DNA of 64,000 nt from Paracoccaceae bacterium (GTDB taxonomy: Bacteria > Pseudomonadota > Alphaproteobacteria > Rhodobacterales > Rhodobacteraceae): contig JAJEHS010000006.1 of NCBI GenBank assembly GCA_022823605.1, forward strand, positions 407,001 to 471,000, given 5' to 3'. Under the pieces are notes generated by a model that saw only the letters and a list, made by a program, of their open reading frames with translations, had not been told where the DNA came from and did no database searches. Positions 8,970 to 18,127 of this stretch are shown piece after piece. Numbering within the stretch: the stretch's first letter is position 1; every line of letters starts with the position of its first letter. The position numbers and the translations under genes are program-made.

Positions 8970-9782
8970 ATGCGAATAGCCAAGTATTTGGCTGGTGCGG
9001 GCATAGCTTCCCGTCGAGAAAGTGAAAAACTTGTCCTGGAAGGTAGGATCAAGGTGAATGGCAAAATTGTCAACAATCTTGCCCTGCAAATTTCCCCGAA
9101 TGACAGAATTTTGTTTGATGACAATCCTGTTCCCAAAATTCAAAAGCCCAGAATCTGGAAATATTATAAACCAGTCGGCTTGATAACCTCCACCCAAGAT
9201 GAAAAAAACCGCCCGACGGTTTTTTCCAACTTACCCCCGCATTTGCCCAAAGTCATATCCGTTGGAAGGCTTGACATTAATTCGGAGGGGTTATTGCTGC
9301 TGACCAATAATGGTGATCTGAAACGATTTCTCGAATTACCCGCCAATGGGTTTGATAGAACCTACCGGGTTAGAATTCTGGGAAAACCGACCGAGAAAAG
9401 GTTGGAACCTCTAACCAAAGGACTTACCATTGGCAAAGACGTGTTTGCCCCCATGACCATTTCCATAGATGCAACCAGTAAAGCCAACTCCTGGTTGACC
9501 ATAACCCTTCGGGAGGGAAAAAACAGGGAAATCCGACGAGCCCTAAATTATGTGGGCCTGGAGGTAAACAGGTTGATCCGTACCTCCTATGGGCCTGTCA
9601 ATTTGGCCCCGCTGTCAAGGAACGGAGTTCAGGAAATCAACTTCAAGGCCTTTGCATCTGATTTGTTGAAACTGGGATACAAGGAATCCGAATTACCTTT
9701 CAAAATCCCTACTACACTCCACCCTTCGAAACGTGTAACAAAACAAGGTCCGAGATCAAAATATCGGGGTACAAAGAAGTGA
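8970..9782 (+). CDS. rluB: 23S/16S rRNA pseudouridine synthase, RsuA/RluB family
   Basis: A 270-residue enzyme that isomerises a uridine in ribosomal RNA. An N-terminal S4 RNA-binding domain (about 1-48, MRIAKYLAGAGIASRRESEKL) is followed by the catalytic domain with Asp102 in VGRLDINSEGLLLLTN and the conserved LREGKNREIRR motif. Length and motifs fit RluB-like proteins of alphaproteobacteria; the short basic tail (HPSKRVTKQGPRSKYRG) is common. RsuA is the alternative name. Divergent from tadA, convergent with kynU. Confidence 0.9.
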   Translation: MRIAKYLAGAGIASRRESEKLVLEGRIKVNGKIVNNLALQISPNDRILFDDNPVPKIQKPRIWKYYKPVGLITSTQDEKNRPTVFSNLPPHLPKVISVGRLDINSEGLLLLTNNGDLKRFLELPANGFDRTYRVRILGKPTEKRLEPLTKGLTIGKDVFAPMTISIDATSKANSWLTITLREGKNREIRRALNYVGLEVNRLIRTSYGPVNLAPLSRNGVQEINFKAFASDLLKLGYKESELPFKIPTTLHPSKRVTKQGPRSKYRGTKK

Positions 9783-9815
9783 TTGGCTTCTGAAAGAAGA
9801 TTGTTTGAATTTGCA

Positions 9816-11009
9816 TCAGGTTACGAAATTTCGAGACTGATAGAGTTCATATTTCCAGGGTTGGTACTCCAGGGCCATCGCCAGGACTTCAACAGCCCTG
9901 TTGATGTCAGCAGAATCGTTATAGAGAGGAGCAATCCCGAACCTGATATTGTCCGGTTCCCTGAAATCACAAATTACCGAATTCTCAATCAGAAACTTGA
10001 CAAGTGCATAACCTTCCGGGTGTTCTAATGCTACATGACTTCCCCTATCAACAGGGTTTTCGGGAGATATGACCTTGATCGTTGGACAATGGGATTTGAT
10101 ACCCTCAATAAACATTTCACTCAATTGCATGGATTTGTCATGTACATCTTCAACGGAGATTCCCTCCCATATTCCAAGGGCAAAATCCAAAACCGAAAGA
10201 CCAATTACAGGCGGTGTCCCGATAATAAGGCGATTGATTGTTGAAGCAGGTTCATAATCCAGGGAAAATTGAAATGGATTTGCATGACCCAACCAGCCTG
10301 TAATCGGGGATTGGATCTGGGTTAATAGTTTTGGGTTGGTATATATGAAAGCAGGGGAACCAGGACCGCCATTCAAGTATTTGTAAGTACACCCAACTGC
10401 AAAATCGATATCAGCCTGTTGAACATTCACCGGTACTGCACCTACCGAATGGGCCAGATCCCAAATTGTGACAATTCCTTCTGATTTGGCCTTGGTTGTT
10501 AATTCAACCATATCCAGACGAGCACCAGTTTTATAATCAACTTCGGTAAGAAGCATCGTTGCTACCTGGTCATTCATTTCTTTGATGATTTCCTCGGGAT
10601 TGACCAATTTTACCTTATATCCCTGATTCAGAAAAGCAGCCAAACCCTTTGAAATGTAAATATCCGAAGGAAAGTTGCTGTTATCCGTAAGGATGATTTT
10701 TCGTTTCGGGTTCAACTTCAGGGCAGCGCCTAGGGCCTGAAAAATCTTAATTGAAAGAGTATCTCCCATAATCGTAGAGTCTTTGGGAGCTCCAATAAAT
10801 CTGCCAATCTTGTTTCCAATTATTGCCGATAGGCTCATCCATCCCGCATTATTCCAGCCGCCTATGATCATTTCTCCCCATTCAGCAGATAATTGGGAAG
10901 CTAATGTTGCAGGTAGGTCCCTGGGCAGGGGACCCAGAGAGTTTCCGCAGAGATAGGTAAAGCCATCTGGAATATGGAAAAAATCTTTGGTCTGCTGGAA
11001 ATCTACCAT
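9816..11009 (-). CDS. kynU: kynureninase
   Basis: A 397-residue PLP enzyme that cleaves kynurenine to anthranilate and alanine. The family opening YLCGNSLGPLP (19-29), the cofactor-contacting Asp184 in IWDLAHSVGAVPV and the PLP lysine Lys210 in CTYKYLNGGPGS are visible. Length is normal. The other kynurenine-pathway genes (tryptophan dioxygenase, formamidase) are not in the window, so it is an orphan here. tRNA-Phe lies just upstream on the same strand. Confidence 0.94.
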   Translation of the reverse strand: MVDFQQTKDFFHIPDGFTYLCGNSLGPLPRDLPATLASQLSAEWGEMIIGGWNNAGWMSLSAIIGNKIGRFIGAPKDSTIMGDTLSIKIFQALGAALKLNPKRKIILTDNSNFPSDIYISKGLAAFLNQGYKVKLVNPEEIIKEMNDQVATMLLTEVDYKTGARLDMVELTTKAKSEGIVTIWDLAHSVGAVPVNVQQADIDFAVGCTYKYLNGGPGSPAFIYTNPKLLTQIQSPITGWLGHANPFQFSLDYEPASTINRLIIGTPPVIGLSVLDFALGIWEGISVEDVHDKSMQLSEMFIEGIKSHCPTIKVISPENPVDRGSHVALEHPEGYALVKFLIENSVICDFREPDNIRFGIAPLYNDSADINRAVEVLAMALEYQPWKYELYQSRNFVT

Positions 11010-11046
11010 CTGGAATTCAATCAGTTTGTTTGATGGCTAAGAAGAG

Positions 11047-11122
11047 TGGTGCCTAGGGGCGGAATCGAACCACCGACACGAGGATTTTCAGTCCACTGCT
11101 CTACCCCTGAGCTACCTAGGCA
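11047..11122 (-). tRNA. tRNA-Phe (GAA)
   Basis: A full cloverleaf on the minus strand: acceptor TGCCTAGG..CCTAGGCA, D-arm AGCTCAGGGGTAGAGC, anticodon loop CTGAAAA giving GAA, T-loop GGTTCGATTCC. The CCA end is encoded. 76 nt including CCA. Confidence 0.97.
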
Positions 11123-11186
11123 TCTTTCAAAATCAAACCTTGTAAACTAATCAAGCAAGAATGTCCATCAAGTAAACAGGATTTGT

Positions 11187-11363
11187 TCAACTGTCTGAAA
11201 TTGGAGGTACATTTATTGCTTCGTTCTCACTTTCCAAGTCTTTATTTCCTGATAAAACATATTTTCCGTCCAACCAATTGCCAAGATCAATATCTGCGCA
11301 TCTTTTGGAACAAAAAGGTTGATATTCGGGGGTGGAAAGTTTCTTGCAAATTGGACAGTTCAT
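11187..11363 (-). CDS. yacG: YacG zinc-ribbon protein (DNA gyrase inhibitor family, DUF329)
   Basis: A 58-residue protein with a treble-clef zinc site: Cys3, Cys6, Cys18 and Cys22 (MNCPICKK ... FCSKRCADIDLGNWL). The family sequence RCADIDLGNWLDG is exact. E. coli YacG binds GyrB and inhibits gyrase. Its ATG overlaps the stop of the RNase E/G gene (ATGA), so it is translated as the last gene of the infA-maf-RNase run. Confidence 0.93.
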   Translation of the reverse strand: MNCPICKKLSTPEYQPFCSKRCADIDLGNWLDGKYVLSGNKDLESENEAINVPPISDS

Positions 11364-12418
11364 ATATTCAAAATCTCATTAACTGGTAAGCGATCTCGTT
11401 TTCTTTGAAGTTCATAATTGCCAGATTTGGTCCAACCAATCAACTTGGTAGGCACATCATCATTTTTAAATGCCAGATTCAGCCTTTTTTCAACTTCATT
11501 CATGTCAGACTTGTTCATGGAAGGAAAGTCTATGGTGATCTTACCACCAAAACCGCGTAACCTTAATTCCCTGGGGATAATTTCAGCTGCCTCCATGGAA
11601 ATTCTTTTGGCTGACTGCATTGAGTTTATTCCTCCACTGTTCACATCGATGACGGTCATGGCATGGGTTTTTTCGATGTAAAGACTGGCGTTATTGCCCA
11701 GTTCCACCTTCTCTCCCGTATTGTCAAAAATCAAGTCCCATAGTCCAAAATCATCAATTTTATCAGTAATATCCTGAACAACGAAGTGTTGGTCCGGAAG
11801 CCAGTCCCTTTCTGCTCTTTCATGAACTGAAGGACCAGTAGCTACCAGAATGGGTTTCGAGGGAGCTTGAATTTGTCTTATTTTCTCCAACGAGGCCAAT
11901 AAAACTTCTATCTCCTGTTTTATATTGTGATCACTTCTCTTACAGGAAGTACGAATAATCACACCTGTATCATCTTGTTCCAAATTTGCATTGGCCAAGG
12001 CTTCTTCAACTTCGATTAAAAGTAACTTTCTTCTTTCAGGGTTGGATATCGACTTGGAAATATTGATACCCGGAACCCCTTGAGTAAGAATTATTCCCTT
12101 TCCCTTGATTACAATTCGTGATTGAAGGGGAATTTGTTTGTTCTGCTGTGGATAACCACTGACTTGGACAAGAATCATTTCACCTTCCTGCAGAGGAGGA
12201 GAGTTTCTGAGAAAACCGACCCTGCCCTCTGGAAGAGATATAAAATAACCCCCAGTCCCCTTCAGGGACTTTTGGACCTTGCCCCAAAAAATTGATTCGG
12301 GAATAAAATTACCAATAGTGGCATCACTAAGAAACAAGTCCTCCAGTTTACCCCTCCTTACCCAAGCGGATAACCTAATCCCCTCCTTGTTTTGGGCATG
12401 ATAGAGATGGTCATGCAT
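11360..12418 (-). CDS. ribonuclease E/G family protein (short form)
   Basis: A 352-residue catalytic-core protein, shorter than RNase G (about 490) and lacking the zinc-link and degradosome tail of RNase E. The two metal-binding Asp are present: Asp258 in VIDVNSGG and Asp297 in KITIDFPSM. This short form between maf and yacG is standard in Rhodobacterales; a full RNase E should be elsewhere in the genome. It probably processes rRNA or other structured RNA ends. It starts one base after the Maf stop and overlaps yacG. Confidence 0.9.
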   Translation of the reverse strand: MHDHLYHAQNKEGIRLSAWVRRGKLEDLFLSDATIGNFIPESIFWGKVQKSLKGTGGYFISLPEGRVGFLRNSPPLQEGEMILVQVSGYPQQNKQIPLQSRIVIKGKGIILTQGVPGINISKSISNPERRKLLLIEVEEALANANLEQDDTGVIIRTSCKRSDHNIKQEIEVLLASLEKIRQIQAPSKPILVATGPSVHERAERDWLPDQHFVVQDITDKIDDFGLWDLIFDNTGEKVELGNNASLYIEKTHAMTVIDVNSGGINSMQSAKRISMEAAEIIPRELRLRGFGGKITIDFPSMNKSDMNEVEKRLNLAFKNDDVPTKLIGWTKSGNYELQRKRDRLPVNEILNI

Positions 12419-12419
12419 T

Positions 12420-13034
12420 TTAGGAGCTTGCCTTTAACCCATATGAAAGCAACAGGTTTCTTGTTTCGTATAAGGGCAATCCAACCACATTGGAATATGA
12501 ACCACGAATCCAGGGAATGAACTGTTCTGCCATCCCCTGAATACCATATCCACCTGCTTTGCCCTGCCATTCTCCTGAGGCTAAATATTCTTCGATTTCC
12601 ACTGCTGTGAGATTTTTCATTCTTAGAGTGGTTTCTACCATCTTGCAGTTTACCCTATGGTTATTTCTTACGACTAAACCCGAAATAACCCTGTGTCTTC
12701 TACCTGAAAGGAATTGAAGAATTTCCCTGGCATGACTGCTTGAAACAGGTTTTCCAATAATTCTACGACCCACTGCAACGATTGTATCTGCAGCCAACAG
12801 GACATCATTCTCCTCAAGTGAAAAGGCCAAGGACTTTTCACTTGCCATGCGGGAGACATAATTTCGTGGTAATTCATCCTTCCGAGATACCTCGCAGATA
12901 TCCGGATGCAGGACTTTGTGTGGGGAAAATCCCAGTCTGTTCAGTAGCTCCAAACGACGTGGGCTGGCCGAAGCCAGTATAAACCGCTTGTGCTTATTTG
13001 AAACGGTAGTTAATCCTGCCTTTGGTGAGATCAT
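12420..13034 (-). CDS. Maf nucleoside triphosphate pyrophosphatase
   Basis: A 204-residue Maf/HAM1-type enzyme that hydrolyses non-canonical or excess nucleoside triphosphates to monophosphates. The N-terminal signature [18 protein letters not shown] and the [18 protein letters not shown] segment with the catalytic Asp are clear. The only ATG in front of the conserved start lies inside infA, giving a 41-base overlap in another frame; an unusual start codon downstream cannot be excluded. Maf next to infA is conserved in the order. Confidence 0.92.
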   Translation of the reverse strand: MISPKAGLTTVSNKHKRFILASASPRRLELLNRLGFSPHKVLHPDICEVSRKDELPRNYVSRMASEKSLAFSLEENDVLLAADTIVAVGRRIIGKPVSSSHAREILQFLSGRRHRVISGLVVRNNHRVNCKMVETTLRMKNLTAVEIEEYLASGEWQGKAGGYGIQGMAEQFIPWIRGSYSNVVGLPLYETRNLLLSYGLKASS

Positions 13035-13212
13035 AGGGTGTCATCTCAACCTGAACCTTGTCTCCGGCAAGGACCCTTATCCGGTTCTTTCTCATTTTTC
13101 CGGCAGTATGGGCAATGATCTTGTGCCCGTTATCCAATTCAACCCGGAAAGTAGCATTAGGCAACAGCTCAGTAACTACCCCTGGAAATTCCAACATTTC
13201 TTCCTTTGGCAT
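12994..13212 (-). CDS. infA: translation initiation factor IF-1
   Basis: A 72-residue S1/OB-fold protein, exactly the normal length. The family sequence is visible from [25 protein letters not shown] to [20 protein letters not shown]. It occupies the 30S A site during initiation. First gene of the infA-maf-RNase-yacG transcription unit; the 181 bases upstream to the phosphatase gene must hold its promoter. Confidence 0.98.
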   Translation of the reverse strand: MPKEEMLEFPGVVTELLPNATFRVELDNGHKIIAHTAGKMRKNRIRVLAGDKVQVEMTPYDLTKGRINYRFK

Positions 13213-13330
13213 CTAACCTCATATTGTAAATTAAACCAGAATAATTCTTCCACTTGGAAAACAAAACATATTAGGAATATTCCCAATCAAATCAAGATTT
13301 AATTGGTATACCGCTTGCAATCATGGGAAA

Positions 13331-13352
13331 ATAGTGGGGTAAATACCCCTAT
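13331..13352 (-). terminator. possible terminator of the phosphatase gene
   Basis: Minus strand AGGGGTATTTACCCC forms a short GC-rich hairpin (GGGGT / ACCCC with a 4-base loop), followed by ACTATTTT, 42 bases after the phosphatase stop. The stem is short, so this is a weak call. Confidence 0.4.
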
Positions 13353-13393
13353 TCATTCAACACATCATCCAGATATATATGCATACAATTGAA

Positions 13394-13840
13394 TCAGACT
13401 GAAAACCTCTTCTTGATTTGGTTGTATATCTGGTCTCTGGTTGTACGGTAGTACTCCAGTTTCTGATTTCTTTTTTCTCCCATTCCAGCAGGATCCAGCG
13501 TTGGCCAATATTCTACTTCCAAGGCCATGTACCGGGTTCGTTCCAAAGCCAGCCTTTGGGCCGCAGGGGTCAAGGCTATAACCAATTCAAAACTTGCCAT
13601 GTCATCCCCCCAATCCTCCATTTGTTCCATTGAACGGGAACGGTGATTGCTAAGTTCAACCCCAATCTCTTGGCAGACGGCAATGGCAAATCCGTCTATT
13701 TCCTGATCATCTAGGACTCCTGCCGACTGGACATATATGCTGGTACCGAAAAGTTTCTTCATGATACCCTCTGCCATGGGGGATCTTATGCAGTTCTGAT
13801 CACAGCAAAATAGAACCGAGGATGGTAATTCAGGTACCAT
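13394..13840 (-). CDS. low-molecular-weight protein tyrosine phosphatase family protein
   Basis: A 148-residue protein with the P-loop C-X5-R motif near the N terminus (Cys13-DQNCI-Arg19, then SPMAEG) and the general-acid Asp in WPTLDPAG. LMW-PTPs dephosphorylate tyrosines; close relatives work as arsenate reductases. The conserved position between UPF0262 and infA suggests a housekeeping role, but the substrate is unknown. The gene starts only 12 bases after the UPF0262 stop. Confidence 0.88.
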   Translation of the reverse strand: MVPELPSSVLFCCDQNCIRSPMAEGIMKKLFGTSIYVQSAGVLDDQEIDGFAIAVCQEIGVELSNHRSRSMEQMEDWGDDMASFELVIALTPAAQRLALERTRYMALEVEYWPTLDPAGMGEKRNQKLEYYRTTRDQIYNQIKKRFSV

Positions 13841-13852
13841 CCCTTCCTCCCA

Positions 13853-14341
13853 CTATCTTTGAGCCTGGAGTACACATACCAACGTAAAAAGCCTTCGCGA
13901 GGTGGCTTTATCCATGGTCACCTTTCCTTCTAGTCTTTCCTGCAGCAACGCGGCACCTTCGTCATGAACACCCCTTCTGGCCATGTCGATGGTTTCAATT
14001 CTTGCTCTCGAATGCTGTTTCACGGCATCAAAGTAGAGATCGCAAATCTTGAAATATGCCTTGATGGTTTGTTTCAAGGGGGTCAATGACAGGTGAAACT
14101 CGGTAAATTCTGTTCCCTCTTCCGTACAGAGTTTAAAGACAACCCGGCCATTCTGGTCTCCTACAAAGAGTTGATAAGGGCCTTCCGGGGGAGATTTGTT
14201 ACCTCTCTTTTCAATCTTGAATGAGTTTTCTTCCAATAAATCAAATATCGCTACCTTTCTTTCCTGCTCAATTTCTGGTGATACAAAAGGAAGGTTGGTT
14301 TGATCAATCTCAATCTTTGAAAGGTAATTCAGATCACTCAT
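13853..14341 (-). CDS. UPF0262 family protein
   Basis: A 162-residue conserved protein of unknown function, found in alphaproteobacteria immediately after hisD. The typical pattern is visible: an EIEQERKVAIFDLLEENSF helix, the GPYQLFVGDQNGRVVF strand, LSLTPLKQTIKAYFKICDLYFDAV and the C-terminal IDMARRGVHDEGA. The start at 14341 (MSDLNYL) overlaps the hisD stop by 8 bases and is preferred over an upstream in-frame ATG at 14362. No membrane segments. Confidence 0.88.
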   Translation of the reverse strand: MSDLNYLSKIEIDQTNLPFVSPEIEQERKVAIFDLLEENSFKIEKRGNKSPPEGPYQLFVGDQNGRVVFKLCTEEGTEFTEFHLSLTPLKQTIKAYFKICDLYFDAVKQHSRARIETIDMARRGVHDEGAALLQERLEGKVTMDKATSRRLFTLVCVLQAQR

Positions 14342-15644
14342 TGGTCGAACCTTCGATCTCATTCATCCTGATCCTGATTGAGTTTGCATGGCCCTCAAGA
14401 TGTTCCTTTACTGCCATTCTTTCCGCGATTCGGCCCAATTTTCCAAAACTCTCTTTGGGAACTCCCAATACTGTACTTCTTTTCATAAAATCCCATACGG
14501 CAAGACCGGAAAAGAATCTGGCCGTACCGGACGTGGGAAGGACGTGGTTCGGACCACCTATATAATCTCCCAATACCTCCGGCGTCCAATTACCTAAAAA
14601 TACCGATCCTGCGTTTGATATCCTGTCAAGGTATTGTTCTGGTTCGTTGAGATTCAACTGCAGGTGTTCTGGAGCAATTTCATTCGACAATTCAATTCCC
14701 TGTACAATATTATCCACAATTACACCCGCACCATTTGAATTCCAACTTTGCAGGATAATGTCTTTTCTGGGTAGCAATTCAGCCTGTCTGGCAACTTCTG
14801 AAAACACTTTCGATACGAATTTTTCACAATCTGAGATCAATATTGAACGAGAAAGAGGGTCATGCTCTGCTTGGGCAATCAAGTCGGCAGCCACCCAGTC
14901 AGGACGGGAATTACTGTCGCTAACCACTACTACTTCGGTAGGACCAGCTACCATATCGATACCAACCTGGCCAAATACCTGTCTTTTTGCCTCAGTGACA
15001 AAACTGTTACCAGGTCCAGCAATCTTGTCTACAGCAGAAATGGTCTCTGTTCCATAAGCCAGAGCAGCTATGGCTTGAGCTCCCCCTACCCGATAAATCC
15101 TGTCGACAGAAACCAACCTGGAAGCATAAAGCAAATGAGGGTCCAGAGCATTTGAAGGCGGTACAGTTAAAGCAATTGATTTGACTCCGGCAATCCTGGC
15201 AGGTACACCCATCATGAGAACTGAGGAAGGATAGGTGGCGGTACCCCCTGGGACATATAGCCCACAGGATTGAATCGGTTGCCAAATCCATCCCAGGGTT
15301 ACACTATCTTCATCTTTCCAGGTCCGGCTGGTCGGAATTTGTTTTTCATGAAATTTCCAGAGCCGTTCAAAGGATGCCTTGAGCATGTCTTTTTGAATGT
15401 CTTCCAGAGTATTGACTGAGGCTTCAATTTCTTCCTCGGAGACAAGGAGTTCGTCAGGCTTCAGGCCAACACCGTCAAACTTTTTTGTGAAAGCTATTAA
15501 GGCCCGGTCTTTTTCAGAAACGATACTGGTAATGATTTGGTTTACTGCTTCCCTGGTTGATTCTGAAAGTGCAATATTCCCCTTCAAAAATTGTATGAAC
15601 CGTGTGTAATCGTCTGAGCGGTTTAAATAAAATAATTGAGCCAA
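14334..15644 (-). CDS. hisD: histidinol dehydrogenase
   Basis: A 436-residue zinc enzyme for the last two steps of histidine synthesis (histidinol to histidine, two NAD reductions). Clear motifs: CGLYVPGGTATYPSSVLM, GPGNSFVTEAKRQVFG, DMVAGPTEVVVVSD, AQAEHDPLS and the C-terminal GPNHVLPTSGTARFFSGL. Full length. It is the only his gene in the window, sitting in the conserved murA-DUF2948-hisD-UPF0262 order with a 4-base gap to DUF2948. Confidence 0.97.
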   Translation of the reverse strand: MAQLFYLNRSDDYTRFIQFLKGNIALSESTREAVNQIITSIVSEKDRALIAFTKKFDGVGLKPDELLVSEEEIEASVNTLEDIQKDMLKASFERLWKFHEKQIPTSRTWKDEDSVTLGWIWQPIQSCGLYVPGGTATYPSSVLMMGVPARIAGVKSIALTVPPSNALDPHLLYASRLVSVDRIYRVGGAQAIAALAYGTETISAVDKIAGPGNSFVTEAKRQVFGQVGIDMVAGPTEVVVVSDSNSRPDWVAADLIAQAEHDPLSRSILISDCEKFVSKVFSEVARQAELLPRKDIILQSWNSNGAGVIVDNIVQGIELSNEIAPEHLQLNLNEPEQYLDRISNAGSVFLGNWTPEVLGDYIGGPNHVLPTSGTARFFSGLAVWDFMKRSTVLGVPKESFGKLGRIAERMAVKEHLEGHANSIRIRMNEIEGSTNE

Positions 15645-15648
15645 CTAT

Positions 15649-16134
15649 TCACTCCGGGTGTGAGGGTATTTTTCTTGATGGTGCCAGATAAGGTTTGGTA
15701 ACGTCAGTTAAATAGACATTGATACACTCAACCGAAACATGAATATCCCAATGACCCGACAATCGACACGAAAGTCTTCCAGTTCCATCCTCACCCGGTT
15801 TGAATTGAAGTGCCAGAAGAGAAAGGGGTATATCTGATCCCTTGGCATCTGGTAAAAAGTGGTTTAGTTCTAGTACATCCTTTATGATCAATAGGGATCT
15901 TACCCTTTCCACTGGTTCCCTGGATTTACCTTCATCCCTAATTAATTCCCAACGAATCCTGTTTAATAGTATGGCTAATTCCCTTTTTTCCTTGTCATGG
16001 CTAATATCCTGCTTCAGGAAAATGGCATCCTGCAGGTAGGATGATAGAACAGTCAGATCTTCCTGATCTTCAGCCCTGACCTTGAGTGGTTCATCGGCAA
16101 AGGTATCCTCATATTGCGCATCGGTTTTATTCAT
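15649..16134 (-). CDS. DUF2948 family protein
   Basis: A 161-residue conserved protein of unknown function that sits between murA and hisD in Rhodobacterales. The recognisable stretch is LKVRAEDQEDLTVLSSYLQDA followed by LLNRIRWE and a C-terminal DIHVSVECINVYLTDVTKPY. The start at 16134 is chosen over 16164 because it overlaps the murA stop as ATGA. Soluble, no motifs that suggest catalysis. Confidence 0.85.
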   Translation of the reverse strand: MNKTDAQYEDTFADEPLKVRAEDQEDLTVLSSYLQDAIFLKQDISHDKEKRELAILLNRIRWELIRDEGKSREPVERVRSLLIIKDVLELNHFLPDAKGSDIPLSLLALQFKPGEDGTGRLSCRLSGHWDIHVSVECINVYLTDVTKPYLAPSRKIPSHPE

Positions 16135-17393
16135 GATTGAACTCGCTTGATTTGTGCACCGCACTGTGCCAGTTTTGTTTCAATATTCTCATAACCACGA
16201 TCCAGATGGTATACCCTGTTGATCCTGGTTTCTCCCTTTGCTGCCAGACCTGCAATAACAAGGGCTACCGAAGCCCTCAAATCGGTAGCCATGACTGGAG
16301 CCCCAACCAAATGATCCACACCTTCTACCATTGCGCAGGTACCTTCCAATTTGATTTTTGCACCCATTCGTGACAACTCCGGTACATGCATAAACCTGTT
16401 TTCAAAAATATTTTCATTAATTTCGCTTTCCCCTTTGGCCAAAGTAAGAGTAGCCATCATCTGGGCTTGCAGGTCCGTTGGAAATCCTGGATAGGGTTCG
16501 GTTGTAACCTTTATTGGTTGCAGGTCTGTGTTGGTTGCATCAATCGCCAATCCTTCGGAGTCAGATTTGTATCTTACGCCCATCTCGCCGATTTTTTTCA
16601 GAAATTCCGTGTTCAAAATTTCCTGTCCCCCCGTCAGGGAAATTTTCCCCTTGGTAATTACAGCAGCCAAAAGATATGTTCCGAATTCAATCCGGTCAGA
16701 AATGACTTCATGGGTTGATCCATTCAATCTGTGTTTACCCTCGATTTCGATCGTGGAACTTCCCCTACCCTTGATTTCAGCTCCCATCTTTTTCAGACAA
16801 TCGATCAGATCCCCTATTTCAGGTTCTCTGGCTGCATTCCTGATAATGGTTCTTCCCTTGGCTAGGGTCGCAGCCATGATTGCATTCTCGGTGGCCCCCA
16901 CCGACTTTATGGGAAAATCTATTTCTGCACCGATAAGCCCGCTAGGGGCAGATGCAATTACATAACCGTTTTCCAATTTGAGTTTTGCACCAAGTTTCCG
17001 CAATGCCTCTAGATGGAGATCCACCGCTCTTGCGCCAATCGCACAACCTCCGGGTAGTGAAACCTTGGCATATCCCTCCCGGGCCAGAAGTGGTCCAAGA
17101 ACAAGGAATGAGGCTCTCATTTTTCTAACTATGTCATAATGGGCCTTGCGGTTGCTTATATTCCTGGCATCCAAACAAAGGCTTCTACTATCCTTGTTTT
17201 GTACCTCCAAACCCAGTGAACCAAGGAGTGTGGACATGGTGGCAATATCCGAAAGTTTCGGCACATTATTCAGGTTTAATGGGGCCTCGGTAAGTATTGC
17301 CGATGCCATCAGGGCCAAGCAGGAGTTTTTTGCACCGGAGATTTTTACCTTACCTGATAATGGAACTCCACCTTCGATAATTATTGAATCCAT
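16131..17393 (-). CDS. murA: UDP-N-acetylglucosamine 1-carboxyvinyltransferase
   Basis: A 420-residue EPSP-synthase-fold enzyme, the first committed step of peptidoglycan synthesis (transfer of enolpyruvate to UDP-GlcNAc). Lys22 in SGAKNS and the fosfomycin-target Cys117 in LPGGCAIGAR are present, so the enzyme is of the sensitive type. The YPGFPTDLQAQM motif is seen toward the C-terminal domain. It is followed by DUF2948 with a 4-base overlap. Confidence 0.97.
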   Translation of the reverse strand: MDSIIIEGGVPLSGKVKISGAKNSCLALMASAILTEAPLNLNNVPKLSDIATMSTLLGSLGLEVQNKDSRSLCLDARNISNRKAHYDIVRKMRASFLVLGPLLAREGYAKVSLPGGCAIGARAVDLHLEALRKLGAKLKLENGYVIASAPSGLIGAEIDFPIKSVGATENAIMAATLAKGRTIIRNAAREPEIGDLIDCLKKMGAEIKGRGSSTIEIEGKHRLNGSTHEVISDRIEFGTYLLAAVITKGKISLTGGQEILNTEFLKKIGEMGVRYKSDSEGLAIDATNTDLQPIKVTTEPYPGFPTDLQAQMMATLTLAKGESEINENIFENRFMHVPELSRMGAKIKLEGTCAMVEGVDHLVGAPVMATDLRASVALVIAGLAAKGETRINRVYHLDRGYENIETKLAQCGAQIKRVQS

Positions 17394-17424
17394 TCGACTG
17401 CTCTACTCATTATTTTACTCGCAT

Positions 17425-17559
17425 TTATTGTTTATCTTCCTGCTTCTTCCCTTTTCTTCTCAAAAGGTTTTTCTTCAGTGCGGATTTCAACCTTTCCTTG
17501 CGGACAGTCTCCCTCTGATTTTTTTTGGTTGATGATTCAACCTTCGTATTTTCCTGCAT
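17425..17559 (-). CDS. small basic protein upstream of murA
   Basis: A 44-residue, strongly basic protein (about 14 Lys/Arg) made of one predicted helix: RETVRKERLKSALKKNLLRRK then a GKKQEDKQ tail. Similar tiny Arg/Lys-rich proteins are found just before murA in Rhodobacterales (my recollection of synteny, not a search). It ends 31 bases before the murA start on the same strand. Function unknown; the charge suggests contact with nucleic acid or the ribosome. Confidence 0.6.
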   Translation of the reverse strand: MQENTKVESSTKKNQRETVRKERLKSALKKNLLRRKGKKQEDKQ

Positions 17560-18018
17560 TCCAGATATGATCCAAGCAACAAATTCTATATCACGGAAAT
17601 CATTTCATGTTAACTATCATATTTGGGATTATTGCCAGAAAACAATGTCGATACCGATATATATTTCCGAACGTATTCCTCCACCATGGACTTGGTTCTG
17701 GAGATATAATCCGATCTTATCCAAATTGATATTAGAACACGGAATATATTATAAAAATGTTGGTTGTAACTGAAAAGTAAAAATTTTCAGAATTCTATAA
17801 AATATCTGTTGATTAAACAATGGCTCCCAAACCGGGGGAAATTACTGAGTAAGTGCTTCTGTGATGAATCAATCCGGTATTGATTTTTGGTGGGCAAGTG
17901 AAAAATTTTTGCTTGGGAACTGCCGAATTTCTGGATGTTGGTTTAAATTTGTAAAATCTTCTCTAATTGTAGTTTGTTCGGGGTGAATCATTGAGAAAAC
18001 TCTTTCATTCACACAAGT
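17560..18018. other. intergenic region between the small basic protein and tRNA-Thr
   Basis: About 460 bases, AT-rich, with no convincing gene on either strand. The open frames here have no ribosome site and read as non-protein sequence. It should contain the murA-run promoter (minus strand) and the tRNA-Thr promoter (plus strand). One short inverted repeat is present (CTGAAAA / TTTTCAG at 17770-17790). Confidence 0.5.
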
Positions 18019-18093
<75 letters not shown>

Positions 18094-18127
18094 TCATTAT
18101 TCCTCAATTACAACTGCCTTATTGTAT

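Noticed and set aside
13274-13283. GGAATATTCC palindrome upstream of infA
   Set aside because: Only 10 bp and AT-rich; likely by chance over a window of this size.
14647-15155. Plus-strand open frames of 97 and 136 codons inside hisD
   Set aside because: Shadows of hisD; Ser- and Cys-rich translations with no family features.
17525-17773. An 82-codon plus-strand frame in the gap before tRNA-Thr
   Set aside because: No ribosome binding site, composition unlike neighbouring proteins, and it overlaps the likely promoter region of the murA run.
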